Shown one piece after another: positions 8,002 through 16,483 of a stretch of 64,000 nt of DNA (position 1 is the stretch's first letter; every line of letters begins with the position of its first letter). Source of the DNA: Paraburkholderia sp. BL9I2N2 (lineage in GTDB: Bacteria > Pseudomonadota > Gammaproteobacteria > Burkholderiales > Burkholderiaceae); assembly GCF_004339745.1 (NCBI RefSeq), contig NZ_SMGP01000002.1:62001-126000 (forward strand), written 5' to 3'. The notes under the pieces are model-generated. The model searched no databases. It worked only from the letters and a program-made list of their open reading frames with translations, and was not told where the DNA came from. The translations under genes were made by a program, and so were the position numbers.

Positions 8002-8694
8002 TCAGTGCGATACGTCGCGCCATTCCGCCAGCAAGGCGGGCAACGCGCCCATGTCCCTGAACACATGTGTGGCACCCGCGCCATGCAAGGCGGTCGCGCT
8101 GCTGTGGCCGAGTTCGATCGGGCAATAGCCGAACACGGTGGCACCCGCGGCAACGCCCGCGGTCGCGCCTGTCACCGTGTCTTCGATCACCGCGCAACGG
8201 CGCGGATCCACACCGAGCGCCGCGGCCGCGGCCAGGTAGACATCGGGAAAGGGTTTGCTGCGGGGCATTTCGTGGCCGCTGAAGATGCGTCCTTCGAAGC
8301 AGTCGAGAATCCCTGCCTTGGCCAGTTGCATCTCCACCTTGATGCGATCCGCGCCCGACGCGACCGCGATGCGCGCATTCAGCGCCGCATGAAGCGCACG
8401 CACCGCATCCGGCGCGCCGGGAATCGCAACGAGTTCGAGGTCCAGCGCCGCATTGCGCCGCTCGCGAAACTGCATGAGCCAGTCTGTCGTGATCGCGACG
8501 CCGGTGCGCGCTTCGATCAGCGCGGCTTCGTCCCGGACGGCTTTGCCCACGAAAATGCGCATCGTCTCTTCGACGCTCAAGTGCCAGCCCAGCTCGCCGA
8601 GCATCTCGGTGAGCACGCGGTTGGTGATGGGTTCGGAGTCGACGAGCACGCCGTCGCAGTCAAAGAGTACGGCGTCGAAGGGGAAATCGGCCAT
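8002..8694 (-). CDS. HAD-superfamily phosphatase, subfamily IA
   Basis: A 230-residue haloacid-dehalogenase-like hydrolase. Motif I is DCDGVLVDSEP (nucleophile Asp12, acid/base Asp14), a cap domain follows, SGAD is motif II, and KPFPDVYLAA with VIEDTVTG provide motifs III and IV. It resembles the phosphosugar phosphatase and beta-phosphoglucomutase group; the substrate cannot be read from sequence. The start at 8694 is chosen because motif I follows directly, as is usual; no strong ribosome site is seen. It converges with the AhpD-like gene and lies downstream of the di-haem peroxidase on the same strand. Confidence 0.88.
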   Translation of the reverse strand: MADFPFDAVLFDCDGVLVDSEPITNRVLTEMLGELGWHLSVEETMRIFVGKAVRDEAALIEARTGVAITTDWLMQFRERRNAALDLELVAIPGAPDAVRALHAALNARIAVASGADRIKVEMQLAKAGILDCFEGRIFSGHEMPRSKPFPDVYLAAAAALGVDPRRCAVIEDTVTGATAGVAAGATVFGYCPIELGHSSATALHGAGATHVFRDMGALPALLAEWRDVSH

Positions 8695-8800
8695 CGGGCA
8701 GGGTACGGATAAAGTTCGCGGAACCGGCAAGGATACCTCACCGGCTCGCTCCCCGCAGTGCAAGGGCCGCGTGAGCGGCCTTCGCACCTGGCTCGCAACG

Positions 8801-10243
8801 TTAGTCCTTGTACCCGTCGCTCAGCGTCTTCATGAACGCGATGATGTCCTGAATATCCTGATCGCTCATCGCCGGTTGATCGCCGAACTTACGATCGAAC
8901 GGTGCGTCGGCCACGTCCACGTTGGCATGGTACTGAGCCGGCAGATCGTTGTACTTCTGCACCTTGCCCGACGTATCGCGCGGATAGATTTTCTCCGGCG
9001 ACGTATTGCGCAGGTTGTAGAAGTCCATCACCTGCTTCAGATCGTGATACACGCCGTTATGGAAAAACACCTTGCGATCAGCGGCATTGCGCAGCGTCGG
9101 CGTGAGGAACATGCCGCAATACTGCGTCTGTTTGGCGAGGTCGTCGCGGAACGGTCCGCACACGCCCATATCGAAGAACTTCGGATCCTTGTTGACCGGA
9201 ATCGCCGGGTTGCGCGGCACGCCGAGCGCTTCGTATTGCGTGTCGGTGAACACCGGCGGCAAGCCGTCTTTTCTCGGCTGGCTCAAATGGCAGCCGGCGC
9301 AGTTCGCCTTGTCCTTGTCGTTGAACAACTGCAAGCCGTGCAGCTCGGCATGCGTCAAACGCGCCTTGCCTTCGAGCCAGTAGTCATACTTGCTGCTGAA
9401 AGCATGGAACGACGGATCCTCGATCTGATATCGCCCGACGGCGAACATCGCCTCGGAAATCAACAGGCTCGGATTGGTGACGATGCCGGGTCCGAAGATC
9501 TGCTTGAATTGATCCAGGTACTTGGTCGCCAGCAGCTTGTGAGCGACATCCCGCGGTGTTGCGTTGGCCATTTCCACCGGATTGGTGAGCGGTCCGAGGG
9601 CCTGGTCCTGCAAAGTATCGACACGGCCGTCCCAGAACAATCCGCCTTGCGGCACCATTGCCGCAGCGGCGGGCGCGGCGAGCGCCGTCTTTTGCGCGCG
9701 CTGCACGCCGGCGGCTTGCGTCGCCAGTTGCGTCATATCCACCGGCACATCGGTGTCGCCCTGATCCGGGCCGATGCTGAACGGCGCCTGACGATACAGA
9801 TACGTGAGCGAAGGCGGCGGACGATAACCCGCCTGGTTCATATGCGCGCCGCCGAGTTGTACCGGGAACGCGTTGTCCGGCCCATACGAATGCTGCGGCG
9901 AGTGACACGACGCACACGACTGCGTGCCCGACGCCGACAAACTCTGGTCGAAGAAAATCTGTTTGCCGAGCAGCGCCACCGCGCTTAGCGGCGCGCTCTG
10001 TGGACGCAGCAACGTGACCGGATGCGGATTCGCGCCGGTGATTTCCTCGACGATCTCGCCGACCGCGGACGGCGTGCGCTCCGGGTACACGAGCGCGTAC
10101 GCGCAGTAGACGATGAACGCGAGCACGATACCGGCCGCGCTCCTCGCGAGCAGCGTGAGCCACGAGCGGCGGGTAATCACGGGGCCGGGCTCGCCGCCGG
10201 CCGGCAGATGCGAAGGCAGGGCGGCGTCTGAAGGAGGGTTCAT
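8801..10243 (-). CDS. di-haem cytochrome c peroxidase family protein, membrane-anchored
   Basis: A 480-residue CcpA/MauG-family protein. Residues 30-50 form one membrane segment after a basic cytoplasmic stretch, anchoring a periplasmic domain. Two haem c sites are visible: CASCH (110-114) and CAGCH (315-319). It probably reduces peroxide or oxidises a partner with electrons from cytochrome c. The start at 10243 follows the terminator of the upstream gene by 38 bases. It is longer at the N-terminus than soluble CcpA, and MauG-like oxidase roles cannot be excluded. Confidence 0.88.
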   Translation of the reverse strand: MNPPSDAALPSHLPAGGEPGPVITRRSWLTLLARSAAGIVLAFIVYCAYALVYPERTPSAVGEIVEEITGANPHPVTLLRPQSAPLSAVALLGKQIFFDQSLSASGTQSCASCHSPQHSYGPDNAFPVQLGGAHMNQAGYRPPPSLTYLYRQAPFSIGPDQGDTDVPVDMTQLATQAAGVQRAQKTALAAPAAAAMVPQGGLFWDGRVDTLQDQALGPLTNPVEMANATPRDVAHKLLATKYLDQFKQIFGPGIVTNPSLLISEAMFAVGRYQIEDPSFHAFSSKYDYWLEGKARLTHAELHGLQLFNDKDKANCAGCHLSQPRKDGLPPVFTDTQYEALGVPRNPAIPVNKDPKFFDMGVCGPFRDDLAKQTQYCGMFLTPTLRNAADRKVFFHNGVYHDLKQVMDFYNLRNTSPEKIYPRDTSGKVQKYNDLPAQYHANVDVADAPFDRKFGDQPAMSDQDIQDIIAFMKTLSDGYKD

Positions 10244-10280
10244 GACGGTGATGACAGCTAGTTCGATCGGCTGCGATAAA

Positions 10281-10315
10281 AGCAAAATCGAGCCAGCACG
10301 TTTGCACTGGCTCGA
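10281..10315 (-). terminator. intrinsic terminator after the phosphoesterase gene
   Basis: Read on the minus strand, TCGAGCCAG pairs with CTGGCTCGA (arms at 10307-10315 and 10288-10296) around a 10-base loop and is followed by TTTTGCTTTT. It ends the phosphoesterase transcript before the peroxidase gene begins at 10243. Confidence 0.85.
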
Positions 10316-10443
10316 CGCCCAACTACGGCTTATGGGTGCGTGACGCTTTTCACTACACGCTGCCGCGCGGCGTGAGGCATGCATGGGGCACGTGCATCAC
10401 TCACCGGCAAGCGGAAGAGGAAAGCGCTCGGCACGTCCGCGGA

Positions 10444-12210
10444 TCAGCTCGCCGGCGCGGCTGCCAGCTTCGTACCCAGGCTCTGATCCAGGAACAGCGC
10501 CGGATTGTTGCCGGAGCCCGAGAAGTTGAACATGTTCATGATGCTGCCCGCCGTCGCGTCGAACGAACCACCGCCCAGGCGTTGCCCGCCCAGCCAGTTG
10601 TCTTCGATGAAGCGCACCACGGAGGCCTGGGTGATCGGCGTATCGTCGACGAAGTTGACCTTTGCCCACGGCGACACCACGATAAACGGCGTACGCGTAC
10701 CCGGGCCGCAACGGCCGTTCACCGCACCGCCGTTCACGCCTTGCGGCTGCACCGCGCCCGCTGCCGTGCACTGACCCACGCCGCTCAGGTTGTCGCTGCC
10801 CGCCACCGTCTTGCCGCCCGCGGATTGCGGCGTGGTCGAATCGAACGATGCGCTCGTCGGCGCCTTGAAGCGGTGGTCGTACCAGCCGTCCGAATCGTCG
10901 TAGGCGATGATCACGGCGGTGTTCTTCCAGTCAGGCTGCTGTTGCAGGAAGTTGATCACCTTCGTGACGAACGCCTGTTCGTCGATCGGATCCGAATTGC
11001 CCGGGTGGCCGTCGCTGATCGCTGGCGCCTTCAGGAAGTTGACGGACGGATAGTTGCCCGCCTTCACCGCAGCGAAGAAGTCGTCGGTGTCGTACTGGTG
11101 GTGCACCGGCGTTGCCGTGTTGTCGAGCGGATCGGTCGCGCCGATCAGCGCCGTCGACGTCGGACGCGTATGCGCCAGGTTGGCCGTGCTCGCGTAATAC
11201 TGGAACCACGCGTGATGCTGCACGTAGTCGGCCTTGGTCGCGTTCAGCACTTGCGAGAAGGTCGAGCGCGCGCAGCCGACCGTGCCGTTCGGGTTGACGG
11301 TCTGCAGATTGAAGCCGCCCATGAAACCGCCCCACGTCAGGCCCTTCGCGTTGAGCAGGTCGCCGATGTTCTTGTTCTTCGACGACATCACCGCCGTCGG
11401 CGGGCTGTTCGCCGCGATCGTGCAGACGTCGCCGGTCGGGTCGAGGTCGCCGATCATCGTGAAGCCGCCAGCGGAGTCCGGAATCGCGTTGGGCGAGGTG
11501 CCGCCCGTGACGACCGCGCCGTTGTTCTGGCCGGAGACCACTTCAATCGCGCCCGGCGTCGACGGGCCGTACGTGTCCGTGTACGCGTTCTGGTTCATCG
11601 CGAAGTTCTGCGCGTAGTTCCACATGGCCGTGACCGTGTTGCCGTCGAAGTAGCCGAGCACCTGGCCCTTCGTGGCGAACGCGCCGGTGCTGCCGGCGAT
11701 CGTCGAGGTGGCGGCCGTAAACAGCGGGAACGCGTCCATCGCGCCGTTGTCATAGGCGAGCTCTTCGGCCGCGTAGGCGTGGTTCTGGCTCGACGTATTG
11801 GCTTGCGAACGGTCCAGGCGGAACGGCACCAGATCGGTGGCCGGCAGGCCCAGGCCCGCGATCGCCACGCTGCCGACCGTGCGGCCCGCCGTGTTCGGCG
11901 AGGTGGCCAGGGCGTTCGGGTTGACCGTGATCAGGTTGTTGCTGATGAGGTTGTTGACCGTCGGCGTGCCCGCGGCTGCCACGAATTGCGGCTCGCCGGT
12001 CGGGTTGGCTGCGCTCGGGTAGGTCCCGAAGTAGTGGTCGAACGAAACGTTCTCGCCGAAAATCACCACGACGTGCTTGATCGGCGTGGCCGTGGCCACG
12101 GCGTCCTGAGCCGATACCACCGGTGCGGGCGTGTTCACGTTGTTGTTCCCGCAAGCTGCGAGCGCAAGCAGCGCCGCGAACGGGACGGGTAAGAGGGTTC
12201 TACGGAACAT
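10444..12210 (-). CDS. phosphoesterase/phospholipase C-type lipoprotein (PF04185-like)
   Basis: A 588-residue secreted protein. The signal peptide ends in a lipobox LALAAC (Cys20), then a short Asn/Pro linker leads to the metallo-phosphoesterase fold shared by bacterial phospholipase C and AcpA acid phosphatase. Characteristic stretches are KHVVVIFGENVSFDHYFGTY near the N-terminus and VIIAYDDSDGWYDH further on, followed by GTRTPFIVVSPWAK. It probably cleaves phosphate esters or phospholipids outside the cytoplasmic membrane. It is a single-gene unit with its own terminator. The family is clear; the substrate is not. Confidence 0.9.
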   Translation of the reverse strand: MFRRTLLPVPFAALLALAACGNNNVNTPAPVVSAQDAVATATPIKHVVVIFGENVSFDHYFGTYPSAANPTGEPQFVAAAGTPTVNNLISNNLITVNPNALATSPNTAGRTVGSVAIAGLGLPATDLVPFRLDRSQANTSSQNHAYAAEELAYDNGAMDAFPLFTAATSTIAGSTGAFATKGQVLGYFDGNTVTAMWNYAQNFAMNQNAYTDTYGPSTPGAIEVVSGQNNGAVVTGGTSPNAIPDSAGGFTMIGDLDPTGDVCTIAANSPPTAVMSSKNKNIGDLLNAKGLTWGGFMGGFNLQTVNPNGTVGCARSTFSQVLNATKADYVQHHAWFQYYASTANLAHTRPTSTALIGATDPLDNTATPVHHQYDTDDFFAAVKAGNYPSVNFLKAPAISDGHPGNSDPIDEQAFVTKVINFLQQQPDWKNTAVIIAYDDSDGWYDHRFKAPTSASFDSTTPQSAGGKTVAGSDNLSGVGQCTAAGAVQPQGVNGGAVNGRCGPGTRTPFIVVSPWAKVNFVDDTPITQASVVRFIEDNWLGGQRLGGGSFDATAGSIMNMFNFSGSGNNPALFLDQSLGTKLAAAPAS

Positions 12211-12611
12211 TTGACAGGGCTCCAGATTCGACTTCGCCGTTCAGCGTTTCCATCGGAATACGTGTGGATGATCGCTGGGGATATCGCTAGAAATACAGCT
12301 AGTGCTAGTGGTCTTGCCGCGACGAACTGCGCGCATTGGACCATTCGATAATTAAGATTTCGAGGCGCGAACCTTACCGAAGCCCTCGGTTTTTATTCAT
12401 TTGCGTAACCTTTCCTGTCGTTCCGCTGACGCAGCGTGGGCGCGCGGCAACAGCTGCGACCCTGCGCCTCGCGTTTCATCGCGGTTTTTCCCGCATCCTT
12501 CTTTCCTTTTGAATTTTTCACACGCCCGTGGCGACGGATTTTTTCCGCTGCTGCGTTCAACAGGAAACGGCGCCGCTTTTTCCGGCTTCGGCTCTTATGG
12601 GAGAAACCAAC
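12211..12611. other. divergent intergenic region
   Basis: About 400 bases between the phosphoesterase (minus) and the WXXGXW protein (plus). It contains an AT-richer patch near 12345-12362 (ATAATTAAGATTT) that could hold a minus-strand promoter, and a small plus-strand hairpin ACCGA/TCGGT (12376-12390) followed by TTTT. No gene was found. Confidence 0.4.
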
Positions 12612-12932
12612 ATGACATCCACCAAACCGCTTCGCTTGCTCACCTCCGTGCTGGCTGCCGCGCTGACCTGCGCCGCCACGCTGACCGCCGCGCCGGCCTT
12701 CGCGCAGGCGGTGATCGTCGCGCCAATGGCGCCGCCGCCGCCGCGCGTCGAAGTGATGCCGGCGCCGCGTGCCGGTTACGCATGGGATCCCGGCCACTGG
12801 CGTTGGGCCGAAGGCCGTTATGTCTGGGTGGGCGGCCACTGGCAGGCGGTGCGCGTCGGGCATCGCTGGGTGCCGGGGCACTGGGTGGCGCGTGGCCCCA
12901 ACTGGCGCTGGGTGGAAGGCCATTGGGCATGA
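12612..12932 (+). CDS. exported WXXGXW/YXWXPGHW-repeat protein
   Basis: A 106-residue protein with a cleavable signal peptide (likely cut after PAFA, about residue 32), a Pro-rich linker, then four or five tandem units built on W-x-x-G-x-W, such as WDPGHWRWAEGRY and WVPGHWVARG. This repeat family is common in Burkholderiales and has no established function; it is presumed envelope-associated. The ATG at 12612 is chosen because it gives a standard signal peptide. It precedes a mini-lipoprotein gene and an ECF sigma operon, and a related lipoprotein lies at 17733. Confidence 0.82.
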   Translation: MTSTKPLRLLTSVLAAALTCAATLTAAPAFAQAVIVAPMAPPPPRVEVMPAPRAGYAWDPGHWRWAEGRYVWVGGHWQAVRVGHRWVPGHWVARGPNWRWVEGHWA

Positions 12933-12996
12933 CCGGGAAGCGCTGCGACGCTCGACGTTGTTCGGCGCGCCGCGTCCCCCAACCAGGCAGACTGCT

Positions 12997-13098
12997 ATGA
13001 AAACGTTCGTGATGATTCTGCTGGCGGCCATGCTCGCCGGCTGTGTGGTGTACCCGGCGCGGCCGGCCTACTATCGGCCGGCGGTCGTCGTATATTGA
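12997..13098 (+). CDS. 33-residue small lipoprotein
   Basis: A very short gene: MKTFVMILLAAMLAGC is a complete lipoprotein signal, and the mature part is only 18 residues (CVVYPARPAYYRPAVVVY). The lipobox and the CVV-PARP start match the lipoprotein at 17733. It may be a genuine mini-lipoprotein of the envelope or a truncated relic of that longer protein. It lies 64 bases after the WXXGXW gene. Confidence 0.55.
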   Translation: MKTFVMILLAAMLAGCVVYPARPAYYRPAVVVY

Positions 13099-13275
13099 TT
13101 GCGGTTGTGCATGGCAAGGCGTGCTGTCTTCTGTCCCGCGCTCACCGTTCGAACCGGTGCGCGTGCAACCATCCGTGAGAGGTGCAGCCAGCATGAGAGG
13201 CATCAGAAGGCGTGACGTTCGTCCCACGGCGCGATCCATGCGGCGCGACGCACTCGCGCTCAGGAGCGTCATGCC

Positions 13276-13836
13276 TTGAGCGAACGCGACCCCGACGCGG
13301 AACTGCTCGAACAGGTCGGCCGGCAAGATCCGGCCGCCGTCCGCTCGCTCGTCTCGCGCAAGCTGCCGCGTCTGCTCGCGCTCGCCACCCGCATGCTGGG
13401 CGACCGCATGGAAGCGGAAGACGTGGCGCAGGAGGTGTTCGTGCGCATCTGGAAACAGGCGTCGCGCTGGCGGGAAGGCGAGGCGAAGTTCGACACGTGG
13501 GTCCATCGCGTCGCGCTCAATCTCTGCTATGACCGGCTGCGCGGCCGGCGCGAGGAAACCCGCGAAGAGATGCCCGAGGAGGTCGATCCCGCGCCGCTGC
13601 CTGAGGCCGGACTCGAAGCGCGCGCCGAGGACCAGCGGGTCCGCGATGCACTCGCCGCGTTGCCGGCACGCCAGCGCGAGGCGTTGGTACTCAACTACTA
13701 CCAGGAAATGTCGAACATCGACGCCGCGGCCCTGATGGGCATCAGCGTCGATGCGTTGGAAAGTCTGCTGGCACGCGCGCGCCGCAATCTGCGCGCTCAA
13801 CTGGCCGGCAGCGGCCTTAGCAAGGACAAGTCATGA
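13276..13836 (+). CDS. ECF-type RNA polymerase sigma factor
   Basis: A 186-residue sigma-70 family factor of the extracytoplasmic function class. Region 2 spans about residues 20-85 (MLGDRMEAEDVAQEVFVRIW) and region 4 about 118-175 (LPARQREALVLNYYQEMS, then the helix-turn-helix). No region 3 is present. The start is TTG at 13276 with AGGAG nine bases upstream; no in-frame ATG is well placed. Its last bases overlap the start of the next gene (ATGA), a single-TM anti-sigma-like protein, so the two are translationally coupled. The signal is unknown; a periplasmic sensor gene follows. Confidence 0.92.
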   Translation: MSERDPDAELLEQVGRQDPAAVRSLVSRKLPRLLALATRMLGDRMEAEDVAQEVFVRIWKQASRWREGEAKFDTWVHRVALNLCYDRLRGRREETREEMPEEVDPAPLPEAGLEARAEDQRVRDALAALPARQREALVLNYYQEMSNIDAAALMGISVDALESLLARARRNLRAQLAGSGLSKDKS

Positions 13837-14261
13837 CGCCCGAAAGATTTCAGCAGATCGTCGAGGCCTACGGCGCCGAGCCGCGCCGCTGGCCGCAACA
13901 GGACCGCGCGGCGGCGCAGGCATGGGCGCAGTCGCATCGCGCCGAAGCCGATGCGCTGCTGGCGGAGGCGGCCGGCGTCGATGCGTGGCTTGCCGCCGAC
14001 AAGGTCGAGCCGCCGGACGCGGCCCTGCTCGAGCGCGTGCTCGACAGCGCGCCGGTGCGACAGCCGGCGGCGCCGCGGCGGCGCCTGTGGTGGTCGGGCG
14101 CGGCGGTCGCGGGCGTCGGACTGCTGGGCGGCGTGGCCGGCGCTTTCGCCGTGTCGTTCTTCGTGCTGACGGGAACGGGGCCGCAGGCGTCGCAAGCGCA
14201 TGAGTCGTCTTATTTAACTTCGAGCTTCGGTGGTTCGTCCGCCGATTGGAGCGACGAATGA
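13833..14261 (+). CDS. putative anti-sigma factor, single-pass membrane protein
   Basis: A 142-residue protein overlapping the ECF sigma gene by four bases and the next gene by four. A charged N-terminal cytoplasmic half (MTPERFQQIVEAYGAEPRRW) is followed by one membrane helix (about residues 88-112) and a short Ser-rich periplasmic tail. Position and topology match anti-sigma factors that hold an ECF factor at the membrane. There is no HxxxCxxC zinc motif, so it is not a ZAS-type anti-sigma. The function is inferred from context. Confidence 0.72.
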   Translation: MTPERFQQIVEAYGAEPRRWPQQDRAAAQAWAQSHRAEADALLAEAAGVDAWLAADKVEPPDAALLERVLDSAPVRQPAAPRRRLWWSGAAVAGVGLLGGVAGAFAVSFFVLTGTGPQASQAHESSYLTSSFGGSSADWSDE

Positions 14262-14776
14262 ACGGCCGGTCGTGGAAAATCGTGCTGGTGGCCTCGCTGG
14301 TGCTGAATGTGTTTCTGGTGGGCGCGATCGTCGGTGGTGCGTATCAATGGTTCACCGCGCGCGGCGCCACGGCGCCCGTGCTGGCGCAACAGCGCGCGCT
14401 TCGCTTCGCCGCCGAAACGCTTTCGGCCGAGCGCCAGAAGGCCTTTGTCGAGGGCCTGAAAGACGCGCGCCGCGACGGCCGGCAATATGCCCGCGAAGGC
14501 CGCGAAGGGCGTCGCGAAGTGTTGCGTCTGCTGGCGGCGCCGCAGTTCGATCGCGCCGCGCTCGACGCCGCGCTCACGCGTACGCGCGAAGCCGACAGTC
14601 ATCTGCGCGCGCAAGTGGAAGGCAGTGTGGCCGACTTCGCGGCGAGCTTGTCGCCCGAGGAGCGGGTTCAATTCGCCGACAGCCTGAAAGTGCGCGGGCA
14701 ATGGCGTGAACCTGCGCCGGCGGCGAATGCGAAGAAACCGGCGAATCAGGCATCGAGCGAATCTTCGGGCGATTAA
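14258..14776 (+). CDS. periplasmic sensor/CpxP-like (heavy-metal-resistance family) protein
   Basis: A 172-residue protein with one N-terminal membrane anchor (about residues 8-30) and a long helical periplasmic domain rich in Arg and Glu (LSAERQKAFVEGLKDARRD). The pattern resembles the Metal_resist/CpxP/CnrX group of helical-hairpin sensors. The ATG at 14258 overlaps the anti-sigma stop. In CnrYXH-type systems such a protein senses ligand and controls sigma release; here that is an analogy. There are few His or Cys residues, so metal sensing is uncertain. Confidence 0.65.
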   Translation: MNGRSWKIVLVASLVLNVFLVGAIVGGAYQWFTARGATAPVLAQQRALRFAAETLSAERQKAFVEGLKDARRDGRQYAREGREGRREVLRLLAAPQFDRAALDAALTRTREADSHLRAQVEGSVADFAASLSPEERVQFADSLKVRGQWREPAPAANAKKPANQASSESSGD

Positions 14777-14849
14777 AAAAACCGCGGCGGCCGCGACGGA
14801 TTTTCGCGTGGCGGCCGTTCAAGGAATATCCACAGCCGAAGAGGATGGT

Positions 14850-16478
14850 ATGGCCAACTCACCGAACCTGAACACCGCGGCGATTGCGCTGAACCGCTTC
14901 GGCCTGGGCGCGCGTGCCGACGACACGCCGCCCGCCGACCCCAAAGCCTGGCTGCTCGCGCAGTTCGAACAGTACCAGGCGCGGCCGGCCGCGTGGGCGA
15001 ACCAGCCCGACTCGGTGGCGCTCTCGACCGAACTGGTGCAGCAGCGCATGCAGTTCAATCAGCAGGCTCGCCAGAATGCGGGCGAGGGCGCGGCGACACG
15101 CTCCACGAACGCGCAGAACATGGCGAGACCTGATGGACAACCCGGTGCGCAAGCAGCGAACGCGCAAGACATGACAAAGCCGGGTGGCCAAACCAGCGCG
15201 CAGGCGAACGCACAATCAAACGCGCAGGCCGACACGCTAGGCCCGGCGCAAGCGAACGCGCAATCTGCCAGGCAAGCCGAACGAAAAGCGCTTCGCGGTG
15301 AAATACTCGACATGTACCGCTCGTCGGTGAATGCGCGGGTCACGAGTGCATTGACCACGCAGACGCCGTTCGTCGAACGGATGGTGCATTTCTGGGCCAA
15401 CCACTTCGCGGTCTCCACCGAAAAGCCCGGCGTCGCGGCGCTGGCCGGTTCGTTCGAGGCCGAGGCGATTCGCCCGCACGTGCTGGGCCGCTTTGAAGAC
15501 ATGCTGGTGGCCGTCGAGCGTCATCCGGCCATGCAACTGTTTCTCGATCAGACGCGCTCGGTGGGACCGGACAGCATGGCGGCCATGCGTGCCGCGCAGC
15601 GAAACCCGGAGCGCAAGCGCGGCCTGAACGAAAACCTCGCGCGCGAAATCATGGAACTGCATACGCTCGGCGTGCGCAGCGGCTATAGCCAGGACGACGT
15701 CACCGAATTCGCCCGCGCTTTGACCGGCTGGAGCGTCGCGGGCAATCCGGCCAACGCCGGCAATGTCGGCAATGCGGGCAACGCGGGCCGGCTGGCCATG
15801 CAGCAGAACGCCGCGCCGGGCACCTTCGTATTTCGCGCCGCACTGCACGAGCCCGGTTCGCGGACCATCATGGGACGCCGTTACGATCAGGCGGGCGAAG
15901 AGCAGGCGCTCGCGATCCTGCATGACCTCGCAAGCGCACGGGCGACCGCGCAGCATATCGGCGGCAAGCTGGCCCGTCATTTCGTCGCCGACAATCCGCC
16001 GCCCGGCGTGAGCGAGCATCTGGCCAGCGCGTTCGAGCGCAGCGGCGGCGATCTGCCGACCGTCTATCGCGCGTTGATCGACATGCCGCTAGCGTGGTCG
16101 CCCACCGCCGTGAAGTTCAAGACGCCGTGGGAGTGGACCATTTCGTCGATGCGTGGGCTCGGCTGGCAGGACCTCGGCAAGCTGCAGGCGGCGCCCATTC
16201 TCACGCAGCTCGGCCAGCCGGTGTGGCGCCCCGGCTCGCCCGCCGGTTACGACGACATCGCCGCGAGCTGGGCCGCGCCGGACGCGCTCGTGCGCCGGGT
16301 CGAAGTGGCGCAGCGTTTCGCGTCGCAAGTCGGCGACCGGCTCGATGCACGCGCACTCGGCCAGACCCTGCTCGCCGGTTCGCTCAGTGCGCCGACGGCC
16401 ACAGCGGTATCGCGCGCCGAAAGCGCATCCACGGCGATCGCGCTGTTGCTGGTCTCGCCGGATTTTCAACGGAGATGA
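14850..16478 (+). CDS. DUF1800 family protein
   Basis: A 542-residue protein of the DUF1800 family. Typical stretches are the N-terminal AIALNRFGLGAR and, further on, MVHFWANHFAVS, LNENLAREIMELHTLGV and DVTEFARALTGWSV. Residues about 75-145 form an Ala/Gln/Asn-rich low-complexity insert with degenerate NAQ repeats, and a second Gly/Asn-rich run (NAGNVGNAGNAG) occurs near residue 300. It ends in an ATGA overlap with the DUF1501 gene. DUF1800/DUF1501 pairs are widespread and thought to work together at the envelope, but no biochemical role is established. Confidence 0.88.
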   Translation: MANSPNLNTAAIALNRFGLGARADDTPPADPKAWLLAQFEQYQARPAAWANQPDSVALSTELVQQRMQFNQQARQNAGEGAATRSTNAQNMARPDGQPGAQAANAQDMTKPGGQTSAQANAQSNAQADTLGPAQANAQSARQAERKALRGEILDMYRSSVNARVTSALTTQTPFVERMVHFWANHFAVSTEKPGVAALAGSFEAEAIRPHVLGRFEDMLVAVERHPAMQLFLDQTRSVGPDSMAAMRAAQRNPERKRGLNENLAREIMELHTLGVRSGYSQDDVTEFARALTGWSVAGNPANAGNVGNAGNAGRLAMQQNAAPGTFVFRAALHEPGSRTIMGRRYDQAGEEQALAILHDLASARATAQHIGGKLARHFVADNPPPGVSEHLASAFERSGGDLPTVYRALIDMPLAWSPTAVKFKTPWEWTISSMRGLGWQDLGKLQAAPILTQLGQPVWRPGSPAGYDDIAASWAAPDALVRRVEVAQRFASQVGDRLDARALGQTLLAGSLSAPTATAVSRAESASTAIALLLVSPDFQRR

Positions 16479-16483
16479 ATGCC

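Noticed and set aside
13193..13279. 28-codon frame before the ECF sigma gene
   Set aside because: Arg-rich, no family resemblance, and it overlaps the sigma ribosome site; treated as chance.
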